Assembly: GCF_051401765.1 (NCBI RefSeq)
Contig: NW_027480423.1
Coordinates: 8,680,001-8,744,000 of the forward strand
Reading direction: 5' to 3'
DNA from: Calliopsis andreniformis
Taxonomy: Eukaryota; Arthropoda; Insecta; Hymenoptera; Andrenidae
DNA length: 64,000 nt
This document shows positions 14,074-26,338 of the stretch, piece by piece. Numbering within the stretch: position 1 is the first letter of the stretch; every line of letters starts with the position of its first letter. Both the position numbers and the translations under genes were made by a program. The notes under the pieces were generated by a model. The model was not told the origin of the DNA. It ran no database searches and saw only the letters and a list, made by a program, of their open reading frames with translations.

Positions 14074-14708
14074 GCCATCACTTTCAAACTGGTTGCAATT
14101 AAACCTTTTATACGATGGAAAAACTGTTGTATTTTTATTGCATTTTATGCTTCGGGCATTAACTTCTAAGGCCCTAACTATTCAATCTGTAAGAGCAACG
14201 CCCTAGGGTGTAGCCTAGGTTGCCCGGAACGTAGAAATGACCAGTACTTTCACACTGTTTGTAGTTATTCCTGCTATACGATGGAAAAACTGTTGCATCT
14301 ATATTGAATTTTATGCTTCTGGTGTTGACTTCTAAGGCCCTAACTATTCTATCTAGTGCATCAACGCCCTAGAGTGAAGCGTAGGTTGCTCGGAATGTAG
14401 AAATGACCATAACATATACACTGGTTGAAATTATTCGTTTTATACGATGGAAAAACTGTTATATTTATATTGTATTTTATGCTTCTGGCGTTGATTTCTT
14501 AGGCCCTAACTATTCAATCTGGTGGAACAACGCCCTAGAGTGAGGCCTAGTGTGCCCGGAACGTAGAAATGACGATAACTTTCACACTGGATGCTATTAT
14601 TCGTTTTATACAATGGAAAAACTGTTCTATTTATTTTGTATTTTATGCTTCGGGCGTTGACTTCTAAGGCCCTAACTGTTTGATCTGGTGGAGCAACGCC
14701 CTAGAGTG
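14074..14708 (+). repeat. four-monomer old-type cassette embedded in the HOR
   Basis: The 20-mer copies are alike on both sides, but these ~635 bp replace the corresponding ~635 bp of copy 1 (10,754-11,388) without changing length. The replacing monomers resemble region 1-4,750. The first shares the CTTTTATACG site context and GGGTGTAGCC with the monomer near 960-1,110. The next two share CCTGCTATACGATGG, TTTATTGAATTT (here TATATTGAATTT) and GGTTGAAATTATTCG with 3,945-4,230 in the same order. The fourth shares CACTGGATGCTATTATTCG with ~480. It is duplicated at 17,560-18,194 by the 3,486-bp event. Inference: gene conversion or double exchange with an older array segment. Confidence 0.75.
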
Positions 14709-15205
14709 AAACCTACGTTGCCCGGAACGTAGAAATGACCATAACTTCCACACTGGTTGCAATTATTCGTTTTATACGATGGAAAAGCTGTTGTATTTAT
14801 TTTGTATTTTATGCTTCGGGCGTTGACTTCTATGGCCCTAACTATTCCATCTGGTGGAACAGCGCCCTTGGGTGAAGCCTAGGTTGCCCGGAACGTAGAA
14901 ATGACGATAACTTCCACACTGGTTGCAATTATTCGTTTTATACGATGGAAAAGCTGTTGTATTTATATCGCATTTTATGCTTCTGGCGTTGACTTCTTAT
15001 GCCCTAACTATTCCCTCTGGCGGATCAACGCCCTAGAGTGAAACCTACGTTGCCCGGAACGTAGAAATGACTATTACTTTCACACTGGTTGCAATTATTC
15101 GTTTTATACGATGGAAAAGCTGTTCCATTTATTTTGTATTTTATGCTTCGGGCGTTGACTTCTAAGGCCCTAACTATTCGATCTGGTGGAACAACGCCCT
15201 AGGGT

Positions 15206-15537
15206 GAAGCCTAGGTTGCGCGGAACGTAGAAATGAACATAACTTTCACACTGGCAGCAATTATTCGTTTTATACGATGGAAAAACTGTTTTATTTATTT
15301 TGTATTTTATGCTTCTGGCGTCGACTTCTTATGCCCTAACTATTCCCTCTGGAGGATCAACGCCCTAGAGTGAAACCTACGTTGCCCGGAACGTAGAAAT
15401 GACTATTACTTTCACACTGGTTGCAATTATTCGTTTTATACGATGGAAAAGCTGTTACATTTATTTTGTATTTTATGCTTCGGGCGTTGACTTCTAAGGC
15501 CCTAACTATTCCATCTGGTGGAACAACGCCCTAGGGT
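15206..15537 (+). repeat. representative a-b dimer (332 bp)
   Basis: Many left-side HOR stretches are runs of two alternating monomer classes. Class a (15,206-15,371) has GTTGCGCGGAACG, GGCAGC or GGTAGC, CTGTTTTATTTATTTTG, TTATGCCC and CCCTCTGGAGGATC. Class b (15,372-15,537) has GAAACCTACGTTGCCC, GACTATTACTTTC, AAGCTGTTACATT or GTTCCATT, and CTTCGGGCG. The pair recurs, for example, at about 9,730-10,060, 11,895-12,220, 18,690-19,020 and 28,480-28,660. Class b lacks the CCTAGG palindrome because of the CCTACG change. Confidence 0.75.
15263..15279 (+). promoter_or_regulatory. CENP-B-box-like site, intact form (left family example)
   Basis: Seen: ATTCGTTTTATACGATG. The established CENP-B box core is NTTCGNNNNANNCGGGN. 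This site has TTCG, the central A and the CG of CGGG at the right spacing, 7 of 9 essential bases; the final GG is AT instead. It also has a short dyad, TCGT-5-ACGA. The same 17 bp occupy consensus positions 58-74 of most left-family monomers (13 of the 21 in 13,671-17,156). Binding by a CENP-B-like, transposase-derived protein is inference. AT-rich chance similarity is possible. Confidence 0.4.
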
Positions 15538-15870
15538 GAAGCCTAGGTTGCCTGGAATGTGGAGATGACCATCACTTTCACACGGGTTGCAATTATTCCT
15601 GTTATAGGATGGAAAGACTGTTGTACTTTTATTGTATTTTATACTTCAGGCGTTGGCTTCTAAGGCCCTAGCTATTCGATCTGGTCGGGCAACGCCCTAG
15701 AGTGAAGCCTAGGTTGCCCGGAACGTAGAAATGACCATAACTTCCACACTGGTAGCAAATATTCGTCTTATACGATGGAAAAGCTGTTGTATTTATATCG
15801 TATTTTATGCTTCTCGCGTTGACTTCATAGGCCCTAACTATTCGATCTAGTTTAACAACGCCCTAGAGTG

Positions 15871-18800
15871 AAGACTTGGTTTCCCGAAACATGGAAATGG
15901 CCATTACTTTCACACTGTTTGCAGTTATTCCTGTTATACGATGGAAAGACTTTTGCATCTTTATTGTATTTTATGCTTCTGGCGTTGACTTCTAAGGCCC
16001 TAGCTATTCGATTTGGTGGAGCAACGCCCGACAGAGAAGCCTAGGTTGCCCGGAACGTAGAAATGACCATTACATTCACACTGGTTGCAATTATTCGTCT
16101 TGTACGATGGAAAAGCTGTTGTATTTATATCGTATTTTATGCTTCTCACGATGACTTCGTAGGCCCCAACTATTCCATCTGGTGGAACAACGCCCTTGGG
16201 TGAAGCCTAGGTTGCGCGGAACGAAGAAATGACCATAACTTTCACACTGGTAGCAATTATTCGTTTTATACGATGGAAAAACTGTTTTATTTATTTTGTA
16301 TTTTATGCTTCTGACGTTGACTTCTAGGGCCCTAACTATTCGATCTGGAAGAGCAACGCCCTAGAGTGAAGCCTAGGTTGCCCGGAACGGAGAAATGACC
16401 ATAACTTTCACACCGGTAGCAATTATTCGTTTTATATGATGGTAAAACTGTTCTGTTTATTTTGTATTTTATGAATCGGGCGTTGACTTCTAAGGCCCTA
16501 ACTATTCAATCTGTTGGTGCAACGCCCTAGGGTGAAGCCTAGGTTGCCCGGAAAGTAGAAATGACGTTAACTTTCATACTGGTTGCAATTATTCGTTTTA
16601 TACGATGGAAAAACTGTTGTATTTATATAGTGTTCTATGCTTCTGGCGTCGACTTCTTAGGCCCTAACTATTCTATCTGGTGGAACAACGCCCTTGGGTG
16701 AAGCCTAAGTTGCGCGGAACGTAGCAATGACCATAACTTTCACACTGGTAGCAATTATTCGTTTTATACGATGGAAAAACTGTTCTATTTATTTTGTATT
16801 TTATGCTTCGGGCGTTGACTTCTAAGGCCCTAGCTATTCGATCTGGTCGAGCAACGCCCTAGTGTGAAGCCTAGGTTGCCCGGAACGTAGAAATGACGAT
16901 AACTTCCACAGTGGTTGCAATTATTCGTTTTATACGATGGAAAAGCTATTGTATTTATATCGCAAGTTAAGCTTCTGGCGTTGACTTCTTAGTCCCTAAC
17001 TATTCCATCTGTTGGAACAACGCCCTAGGGTGAAGCCTAGGTTGCGCGGAACGTAGAAATGACCATAACTTTCACACTTGTAGCAATTATTCGTTTTATA
17101 CGATGGAAAAGCTGTTCCATTTATTTTGTATTTTATGCTTCTGGCGTTGACTTCTTATGCCCTAACTATTCCATCTGGTGGAACAACGCCCTAGGGTGAA
17201 GCCTAGGTTGCCTGGAACGTAGAAATGACCATCACTTTCACACGGGTTGCAATTATTCCTGTTATAGGATGGAAAGACTGTTGTACTTTTATTGTATTTT
17301 ATACTTCAGGCGTTGGCTTCTAAGGCCCTAGCTATTCGATCTGGTCGGGCAACGCCCTAGAGTGAAGCCTAGGTTGCCCGGAACGTAGAAATGACCATAA
17401 CTTCCACACTGGTAGCAATTATTCGTCTTATACGATGGAAAAGCTGTTGTATTTATATCGCATTTTATGCTTCTGGCGTTGACTTCTTAGTCCCTAACTA
17501 TTCCATCTGGTGGAACAACGCCCTAGGGTGAAGCCTAGGTTGCGCGGAACGTAGAAATGGCCATCACTTTCAAACTGGTTGCAATTAAACCTTTTATACG
17601 ATGGAAAAACTGTTGTATTTTTATTGCATTTTATGCTTCGGGCATTAACTTCTAAGGCCCTAACTATTCAATCTGTAAGAGCAACGCCCTAGGGTGTAGC
17701 CTAGGTTGCCCGGAACGTAGAAATGACCAGTACTTTCACACTGTTTGTAGTTATTCCTGCTATACGATGGAAAAACTGTTGCATCTATATTGAATTTTAT
17801 GCTTCTGGTGTTGACTTCTAAGGCCCTAACTATTCTATCTAGTGCATCAACGCCCTAGAGTGAAGCGTAGGTTGCTCGGAATGTAGAAATGACCATAACA
17901 TATACACTGGTTGAAATTATTCGTTTTATACGATGGAAAAACTGTTATATTTATATTGTATTTTATGCTTCTGGCGTTGATTTCTTAGGCCCTAACTATT
18001 CAATCTGGTGGAACAACGCCCTAGAGTGAGGCCTAGTGTGCCCGGAACGTAGAAATGACGATAACTTTCACACTGGATGCTATTATTCGTTTTATACAAT
18101 GGAAAAACTGTTCTATTTATTTTGTATTTTATGCTTCGGGCGTTGACTTCTAAGGCCCTAACTGTTTGATCTGGTGGAGCAACGCCCTAGAGTGAAACCT
18201 ACGTTGCCCGGAACGTAGAAATGACCATAACTTCCACACTGGTTGCAATTATTCGTTTTATACGATGGAAAAGCTGTTGTATTTATTTTGTATTTTATGC
18301 TTCGGGCGTTGACTTCTATGGCCCTAACTATTCCATCTGGTGGAACAACGCCCTTGGGTGAAGCCTAGGTTGCCCGGAACGTAGAAATGACGATAACTTC
18401 CACACTGGTTGCAATTATTCGTTTTATACGATGGAAAAGCTGTTGTATTTATATCGCATTTTATGCTTCTGGCGTTGACTTCTTATGCCCTAACTATTCC
18501 CTCTGGCGGATCAACGCCCTAGAGTGAAACCTACGTTGCCCGGAACGTAGAAATGACTATTACTTTCACACTGGTTGCAATTATTCGTTTTATACGATGG
18601 AAAAGCTGTTCCATTTATTTTGTATTTTATGCTTCGGGCGTTGACTTCTAAGGCCCTAACTATTCGATCTGGTGGAACAACGCCCTAGGGTGAAGCCTAG
18701 GTTGCGCGGAACGTAGAAATGAACATAACTTTCACACTGGCAGCAATTATTCGTTTTATACGATGGAAAAACTGTTTTATTTATTTTGTATTTTATGCTT

Positions 18801-19356
18801 CTGGCGTCGACTTCTTATGCCCTAACTATTCCCTCTGGAGGATCAACGCCCTAGAGTGAAACCTACGTTGCCCGGAACGTAGAAATGACTATTACTTTCA
18901 CACTGGTTGCAATTATTCGTTTTATACGATGGAAAAGCTGTTACATTTATTTTGTATTTTATGCTTCGGGCGTTGACTTCTAAGGCCCTAACTATTCCAT
19001 CTGGTGGAACAACGCCCTAGGGTGAAGCCTAGGTTGCCTGGAATGTGGAGATGACCATCACTTTCACACGGGTTGCAATTATTCCTGTTATAGGATGGAA
19101 AGACTGTTGTACTTTTATTGTATTTTATACTTCAGGCGTTGGCTTCTAAGGCCCTAGCTATTCGATCTGGTCGGGCAACGCCCTAGAGTGAAGCCTAGGT
19201 TGCCCGGAACGTAGAAATGACCATAACTTCCACACTGGTAGCAAATATTCGTCTTATACGATGGAAAAGCTGTTGTATTTATATCGTATTTTATGCTTCT
19301 CGCGTTGACTTCATAGGCCCTAACTATTCGATCTAGTTTAACAACGCCCTAGAGTG
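15871..19356 (+). repeat. 21-monomer HOR, copy 3 (3,486 bp, M1 register)
   Basis: M1 to M1 spacing is 3,486 bp, 21 x 166. The extra length comes from the 3,486-bp duplication that spans it (13,671-17,156 and 17,157-20,642) and not from a new sequence type. It includes the segment near 16,960 with an unusual TATATCGCAAGTTAAGC, which is also found near 7,500, 20,450, 25,925, 29,245 and 36,215. Confidence 0.85.
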
Positions 19357-20642
19357 AAGACTTGGTTTCCCGAAACATGGAAATGGCCATTACTTTCACA
19401 CTGTTTGCAGTTATTCCTGTTATACGATGGAAAGACTTTTGCATCTTTATTGTATTTTATGCTTCTGGCGTTGACTTCTAAGGCCCTAGCTATTCGATTT
19501 GGTGGAGCAACGCCCGACAGAGAAGCCTAGGTTGCCCGGAACGTAGAAATGACCATTACATTCACACTGGTTGCAATTATTCGTCTTGTACGATGGAAAA
19601 GCTGTTGTATTTATATCGTATTTTATGCTTCTCACGATGACTTCGTAGGCCCCAACTATTCCATCTGGTGGAACAACGCCCTTGGGTGAAGCCTAGGTTG
19701 CGCGGAACGAAGAAATGACCATAACTTTCACACTGGTAGCAATTATTCGTTTTATACGATGGAAAAACTGTTTTATTTATTTTGTATTTTATGCTTCTGA
19801 CGTTGACTTCTAGGGCCCTAACTATTCGATCTGGAAGAGCAACGCCCTAGAGTGAAGCCTAGGTTGCCCGGAACGGAGAAATGACCATAACTTTCACACC
19901 GGTAGCAATTATTCGTTTTATATGATGGTAAAACTGTTCTGTTTATTTTGTATTTTATGAATCGGGCGTTGACTTCTAAGGCCCTAACTATTCAATCTGT
20001 TGGTGCAACGCCCTAGGGTGAAGCCTAGGTTGCCCGGAAAGTAGAAATGACGTTAACTTTCATACTGGTTGCAATTATTCGTTTTATACGATGGAAAAAC
20101 TGTTGTATTTATATAGTGTTCTATGCTTCTGGCGTCGACTTCTTAGGCCCTAACTATTCTATCTGGTGGAACAACGCCCTTGGGTGAAGCCTAAGTTGCG
20201 CGGAACGTAGCAATGACCATAACTTTCACACTGGTAGCAATTATTCGTTTTATACGATGGAAAAACTGTTCTATTTATTTTGTATTTTATGCTTCGGGCG
20301 TTGACTTCTAAGGCCCTAGCTATTCGATCTGGTCGAGCAACGCCCTAGTGTGAAGCCTAGGTTGCCCGGAACGTAGAAATGACGATAACTTCCACAGTGG
20401 TTGCAATTATTCGTTTTATACGATGGAAAAGCTATTGTATTTATATCGCAAGTTAAGCTTCTGGCGTTGACTTCTTAGTCCCTAACTATTCCATCTGTTG
20501 GAACAACGCCCTAGGGTGAAGCCTAGGTTGCGCGGAACGTAGAAATGACCATAACTTTCACACTTGTAGCAATTATTCGTTTTATACGATGGAAAAGCTG
20601 TTCCATTTATTTTGTATTTTATGCTTCGGGCGTTGACTTCTT
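17157..20642 (+). repeat. near-perfect 3,486-bp tandem duplication, right copy
   Basis: The right copy is directly adjacent to the left copy at 13,671-17,156 at a constant offset of 3,486 bp, with no indel seen. It carries the same internal old-type cassette (17,560-18,194) and M1 at 19,357. Downstream of it, one further monomer with CACACTTGTAGC and CTTAGTCCC follows before the array switches to sequence related to 10,817 onward. Confidence 0.88.
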
Positions 20643-23019
20643 AGTCCCTAACTATTCCATCTGTTGGAACAACGCCCTAGGGTGAAGCCTAGGTTGCGCG
20701 GAACGTAGAAATGTCCATAACTTTCACACTTGTAGCAATTATTCGTTTTATACGATGGAAAAGCTGTTCCATTTATTTTGTATTTTATGCTTCGGGCGTT
20801 GACTTCTAAGGCCCTAACTATTCGATCTGGTGGAACAACGCCCTAGGGTGAAGCCTAGGTTGCGCGGAACGTAGAAATGACCATAACTTTCACATTGGTA
20901 GCAATTATTCGTTTTATACGATGGTAAAACTGTTTTATTTATTTGGGATTTTATGCTTCCGGCGTTGACTTCTAAGGCCCTAACTATTTGATCTGGTGGA
21001 GCACCGCCCTAGAGTGAAGCCTAGGTTGCCCGGAACGTAGAAAAGACCATTACCTTCACACTGGTTGCAATTATTCGTTTTATACAATGGAAAAACTGAT
21101 CTATTTATTTTGTATTTTATGCTTCGGGCGTTGACTCCTAAGGCCCTAACTATTCGATCTGGTGGAACAACGGCCTAGGGTCAAGCCTAGGTTGCGCGGA
21201 ACGTAGAAATGACCATAAGTTTCACACTGGTAACAATTATTCGTTTTATACGATGGAAAAACTGTTTTATTTATTTTGTATTTTATGCTTCTGGCGTTGA
21301 CTTCTTATGCCCTAACTATTCCCTCTGGCGGATCAACGCCCTAGAGTGAAACCTACGTTGCCCGGAACGTAGAAATGACCATAACTTCCACACTGGTTGC
21401 AATTATTCGTTTTATACGATGGAAAAGCTGTTGTATTTATTTTGTATTTTATGCTTCGGGCGTTGACTTCTATGGCCCTAACTATTCCATCTGGTGGAAC
21501 AACGCCCTTGGGTGAAGCCTAGGTTGCCCGGAACGTAGAAATGACGATAACTTCCACACTGGTTGCAATTATTCGTTTTATACGATGGAAAAGCTGTTGT
21601 ATTTATATCGCATTTTATGCTTCTGGCGTTGACTTCTTATGCCCTAACTATTCCCTCTGGCGGATCAACGCCCTAGAGTGAAACCTACGTTGCCCGGAAC
21701 GTAGAAATGACTATTACTTTCACACTGGTTGCAATTATTCGTTTTATACGATGGAAAAGCTGTTCCATTTATTTTGTATTTTATGCTTCGGGCGTTGACT
21801 TCTAAGGCCCTAACTATTCGATAATGGTGGAACAACGCCCTAGGGTGAAGCCTAGGTTGCGCGGAACGTAGAAATGAACATAACTTTCACACTGGCAGCA
21901 ATTATTCGTTTTATACGATGGAAAAACTGTTTTATTTATTTTGTATTTTATGCTTCTGGCGTCGACTTCTTATGCCCTAACTATTCCCTCTGGAGGATCA
22001 ACGCCCTAGAGTGAAACCTACGTTGCCCGGAACGTAGAAATGACTATTACTTTCACACTGGTTGCAATTATTCGTTTTATACGATGGAAAAGCTGTTACA
22101 TTTATTTTGTATTTTATGCTTCGGGCGTTGACTTCTAAGGCCCTAACTATTCCATCTGGTGGAACAACGCCCTAGGGTGAAGCCTAGGTTGCCTGGAACG
22201 TAGAAATGACCATCACTTTCACACGGGTTGCAATTATTCCTGTTATAGGATGGAAAGACTGTTGTACTTTTATTGTATTTTATACTTCAGGCGTTGGCTT
22301 CTAAGGCCCTAGCTATTCGATCTGGTCGGGCAACGCCCTAGAGTGAAGCCTGGGTTGCCCGGAACGTAGAAATGACCATAACTTCCACACTGGTAGCAAT
22401 TATTCGTCTTATACGATGGAAAAGCTGTTGTATTTATATCGCATTTTATGCTTCTGGCGTTGACTTCTTAGTCCCTAACTATTCCATCGGGTGGAACAAC
22501 GCCCTAGGGTGAAGCCTAGGTTGCGCGGAACGTAGAAATGACCATAACTTTCACACTGGTAGCAATTATTCGTTATATACGATGGAAAAACTGTTTTATT
22601 TACTTTGTATTTTATGCTTCTGGCGTTCACTTCTTATGCCCTAACTATTCCCTCTGGCGGATCGACGCCCTAGAGTGAAACCTACGTTGCCCGGAACGTA
22701 GAAATGACTATTACTTTCACACTGGCTGCAATTATTCGTTTTATACGATGGAAAAGCTGTTCCATTTATTTCGTATTTTATGCTTCGGGCGTTGACTCCT
22801 AAGGCCCTAACTATTCGATCTGGTGGAACAACGCCCTAGGGTGAAGCCTAGGTTGCCCGGAACGTAGAAATGACCATAACTTCCACACTGGTTGCAATTA
22901 TTCGCTTTATACGATGGAAAAGCTGTTGTATTTATATCGTATTTTATGCTTCTGGCGTTGACCTCTTAGGCCCTAACTATTCCATTTGGTGGAACAACGC
23001 CGTCGGGTGAAGCCTAGGT
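19357..23019 (+). repeat. mosaic HOR interval with a segment copied from ~10 kb upstream
   Basis: The interval to the next M1 (23,673) is 26 monomers, so the 20/21-mer regularity is broken. From about 20,777 to 22,440 the sequence matches 10,817-12,480 at an offset of exactly 9,960 bp (60 monomers), rising to 9,961 after a 1-bp insertion at ~21,823 (CGATAATGGTGG). The shared run includes the distinctive CACATTGGTAGC, CGATGGTAAAACTG and ATTTGGGATTTTATGC. No gene was seen. Confidence 0.8.
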
Positions 23020-26000
23020 TGCGCGGAACGTAGAAATGACCATAACTATCACACTGGTAGCAATTATTCGTTTTATACGATGGTAAAACTGTTTTATTTA
23101 TTTGGGATTTTATGCTTCCGGCGTTGACTTCTGAGGCCCTAACTATTTGATCTGGTGGAGCACCGCCCTAGAGTGAAGCCTAGGTTGCCCGGAACGTAGA
23201 AAAGACCATTACCTTCACACTGGTTGCAATTATTCGCTTTATACGATGGAAAAACTGATCTATTTATTTTGTATTTTATGCTTCTGGCGTTGACTTCTTA
23301 GGCCCTAACTGTTCGATCTGGTGGAACAACGTCCTAGGGTGAAGCCTAGGGTGCCCGGAAAGTAGAAATGACCATAACTTTCACACTGGTTGCAATTATT
23401 CGATTTATACGATGGAAAAGCTGTTGCACCTTTATTGTATTTTATTCATGTGGGATTGACTGCTAAGGCCGTAGCTATTAGATGTGGTGGAGCAACGCCC
23501 TAGAGTGACGCCTAGGTTGCCCGGGACGTAGAAATGACCATTACTTTCACAATGTTTGCAATTATTCATTTTATACGATGGAAAAGCTTTTGTACTTATA
23601 TTGTATTTTATTCTCTGGAGTCGACTTCTTAGGCCCTAACTATTCGATCTAGTGGAACAACGCCCTAGAGTGAAGACTTGGTTTCCCGGAACATGGAAAT
23701 GGCCATTACTTTCACACTGTTTGCAGTTATTCCTGTTATACAATGGAAAGACTTTTGCATCTTTATTGTATTTTATGCTTCTGGCGTTGACTTCTAAGGC
23801 CCTAGCTATTCGATTTGGTGGAGCAACGCCCGACAGAGAAGCCTAGGTTGCCCGGAACGTAGAAATGACCATTACATTCACACTGGTTGCAATTATTCGT
23901 CTTCTACGATGGAAAAGCTGTTGTATTTATATCGTATTTTATGCTTCTCGCGATGACTTCGTAGGCCCTAACTATTCCATCTGGTGGAACAACGCCCTTG
24001 GGTGAAGCCTAGGTTACGCGGAACGAAGAAATGACCATAACTTTCACACTGGTAGCAATTATTCGGTTTATACGATGGAAAAACTGTTTCATTTATTTTG
24101 TATTTTATGCTTCTGACGTTGACTTCTAGGGCCCTAACTATTCGATATGGAAGAGCAACGCCCTAGAGTGAAGCCTAGGTTGCCCGGAACGGAGAAATGA
24201 CCATAACTTTCACACCGGTAGCAATTATTCGTTTTATACGATGGAAAAGCTGTTCCATTTATTTTGTATTTTATGCTTCGGGCGTTGACTTCTAAGGCCC
24301 TAACAATTCGATCTGGTGGAACAACGCCCTAGGGTGAAGCCTAGGTTGCGCGGAACGTAGAAATGACCATAACTTTCACACTGGTAGCAATTATTCGTTT
24401 TATACGATGGAAAAACTGTTTTATTTATTTTGTATTTTATGCTTCTGGCGTTGACTTCTTATGCCCTAACTATTCCCTCTGGAGGATCAACGCCCTAGAG
24501 TGAAACCTACGTTGCCCGGAACGTAGAAATGACTATTACTTTCACACTGTTTGCAGTTATTCCTGTTATACGATGGAAAGACTTTTGCATCTTTATTGCA
24601 TTTTATGCTTCTGGCGTTGACTTCTAAGGCCCTAGCTATTCGATTTGGTGGAGCAACGCCCGAGAGAGAAGCCTAGGTTGCCCGGAACGTAGAAATGACA
24701 ATTACATTCACACTGGTTGCAATTATTCGTCTTATACGATGGAAAAGCTATTGTATTTATATCGTATTTTATGCTTCTCGCGTTGACTTCGTAGGCCCTA
24801 ACTATTCCATCTGGTGGAACAACGCCTTTGGGTGTATCCTAGGTTGCGCGGAACGTAGAAATGACCATAACTTTCACACTGGTAGCAATTATTCGTTTTA
24901 TACGATGGAAAAACTGTTTTATTTACCTTGTATTTTATGCTTCTGGCGTTGACTTCTTATGCCCTAACTATTCCCTCTGGCGGATCAACGCCCTAGAGTG
25001 AAACCTACGTTGCCCGGAACGTAGAAATGACTATTACTTTCACACTGGTTGCAATTATTCGTTTTATACGATGGAAAAGCTGTTGCATTTATTTTGTATT
25101 TTATGCTTCGGGCGTTGACTTCTAAGGCCCTAACTATTCGATCTGGTGGAACAACGCCCTAGGGTGAAGCCTGGGTTGCGCGGAACGTAGAAATGAACAT
25201 AACTTTCACACTGGCAGCAATTATTCGTTTTATACGATGGAAAAACTGTTTTATTTATTTTGTATTTTATGCTTCTGGCGTCGACTTCTTATGCCCTAAC
25301 TTTTCGATCTGGAAGAGCAACGCCCTAGAGTGAAGCCTAGGTTGCCCGGAACGGAGAAATGACCATAACTTTCACACCGGTAGCAATTATTCGTTTTATA
25401 TGATGGTAAAACTGTTCTGTTTATTTTGTATTTTATGAATCGGGCGTTGACTTCTAAGGCCCTAACTATTCAATCTGTTGGTGCAACGCCCTAGGGTGAA
25501 GCCTAGGTTGCCCGGAAAGTAGAAATGACGTTAACTTTCATACTGGTTGCAATTATTCGTTTTATACGATGGAAAAACTGTTGTATTTATATAGTGTTCT
25601 ATGCTTCTGGCGTCGACTTCTTAGGCCCTAACTGTTCCATCTGGTGGAACAACGCCCTTGGGTGAAGCCTAAGTTGCGCGGAACGTAGCAATGACCATAA
25701 CTTTCACACTGGTAGCAATTATTCGTTTTATACGATGGAAAAACTGTTCTATTTATTTTGTATTTTATGCTTCGGGCGTTGACTTCTAAGGCCCTAGCTA
25801 TTCGATCTGGTCGAGCAACGCCCTAGTGTGAAGCCTAGGTTGCCCGGAACGTAGAAATGACGATAACTTCCACAGTGGTTGCAATTATTCGTTTTATACG
25901 ATGGAAAAGCTATTGTATTTATATCGCAAGTTAAGCTTCTGGCGTTGACTTCTGAGTCCCTAACTATTCCATCTGTTGGAACAACGCCCTAGGGTGAAGC

Positions 26001-26338
26001 CTAGGTTGCGCGGAACGTAGAAATGACCATAACTTTCACACTTGTAGCAATTATTCGTTTTATACGATGGAAAAGCTGTTCCATTTATTTTGTATTTTAT
26101 GCTTCGGGCGTTGACTTCTTAGTCCCTAACTATTCCATCTGTTGGAACAACGCCCTAGGGTGAAGCCTAGGTTGCGCGGAACGTAGAAATGACCATAACT
26201 TTCACACTTGTAGCAATTATTCGTTTTATACGATGGAAAAGCTGTTCCATTTATTTTGTATTTTATGCTTCGGGCGTTGACTTCTAAGGCCCTAACTATT
26301 CGATCTGGTGGAACAACGGCCTAGGGTGAAGCCTAGGT
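23020..26338 (+). repeat. 20-monomer HOR, tandem pair, left copy (3,319-bp offset)
   Basis: Repeated directly downstream at 26,339 to about 29,425 with offset 3,319 (20 x 166 minus 1). Landmarks are ATAACTATCACACTGG at 23,041 and 26,360, and M1 at 23,673 and 26,992. The match is interrupted near 25,301, where this copy has TTTTCGATCTGGAAGAGC and its partner has TATTCCCTCTGGAGGATC. It resumes at the same offset by 25,373. The interrupting patch matches ~16,330 and is probably a conversion tract. Confidence 0.82.

Larger units (their letters stand above)
12551..15870 (+). repeat. 20-monomer HOR, copy 2 (3,320 bp, M1 register)
   Basis: The interval between M1 monomers at 12,551 and 15,871 is again exactly 20 monomers. 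It matches copy 1 at both ends, but its middle (14,074-14,708) carries four monomers of an older type. Copy 2 also has TCTAGTTTAACAACG just upstream of M1 where other copies have TCTAGTGGAACAACG. That private change is shared with the copies starting at 15,871 and 19,357, which links these three copies by descent. Confidence 0.85.
13671..17156 (+). repeat. near-perfect 3,486-bp tandem duplication, left copy
   Basis: The left copy of a 21-monomer block is repeated immediately downstream at 17,157-20,642. Reading the parts side by side I saw a single base difference (G at 14,862, A at 18,348). The left boundary is where TATTCCATCTGG at 13,681 pairs with 17,167. The right boundary is where CTTATGCCC (about 17,155) and CTTAGTCCC (about 20,641) diverge. 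This is much more similar than monomer to monomer, so it is a recent event, most simply unequal exchange between misaligned arrays. Confidence 0.88.
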
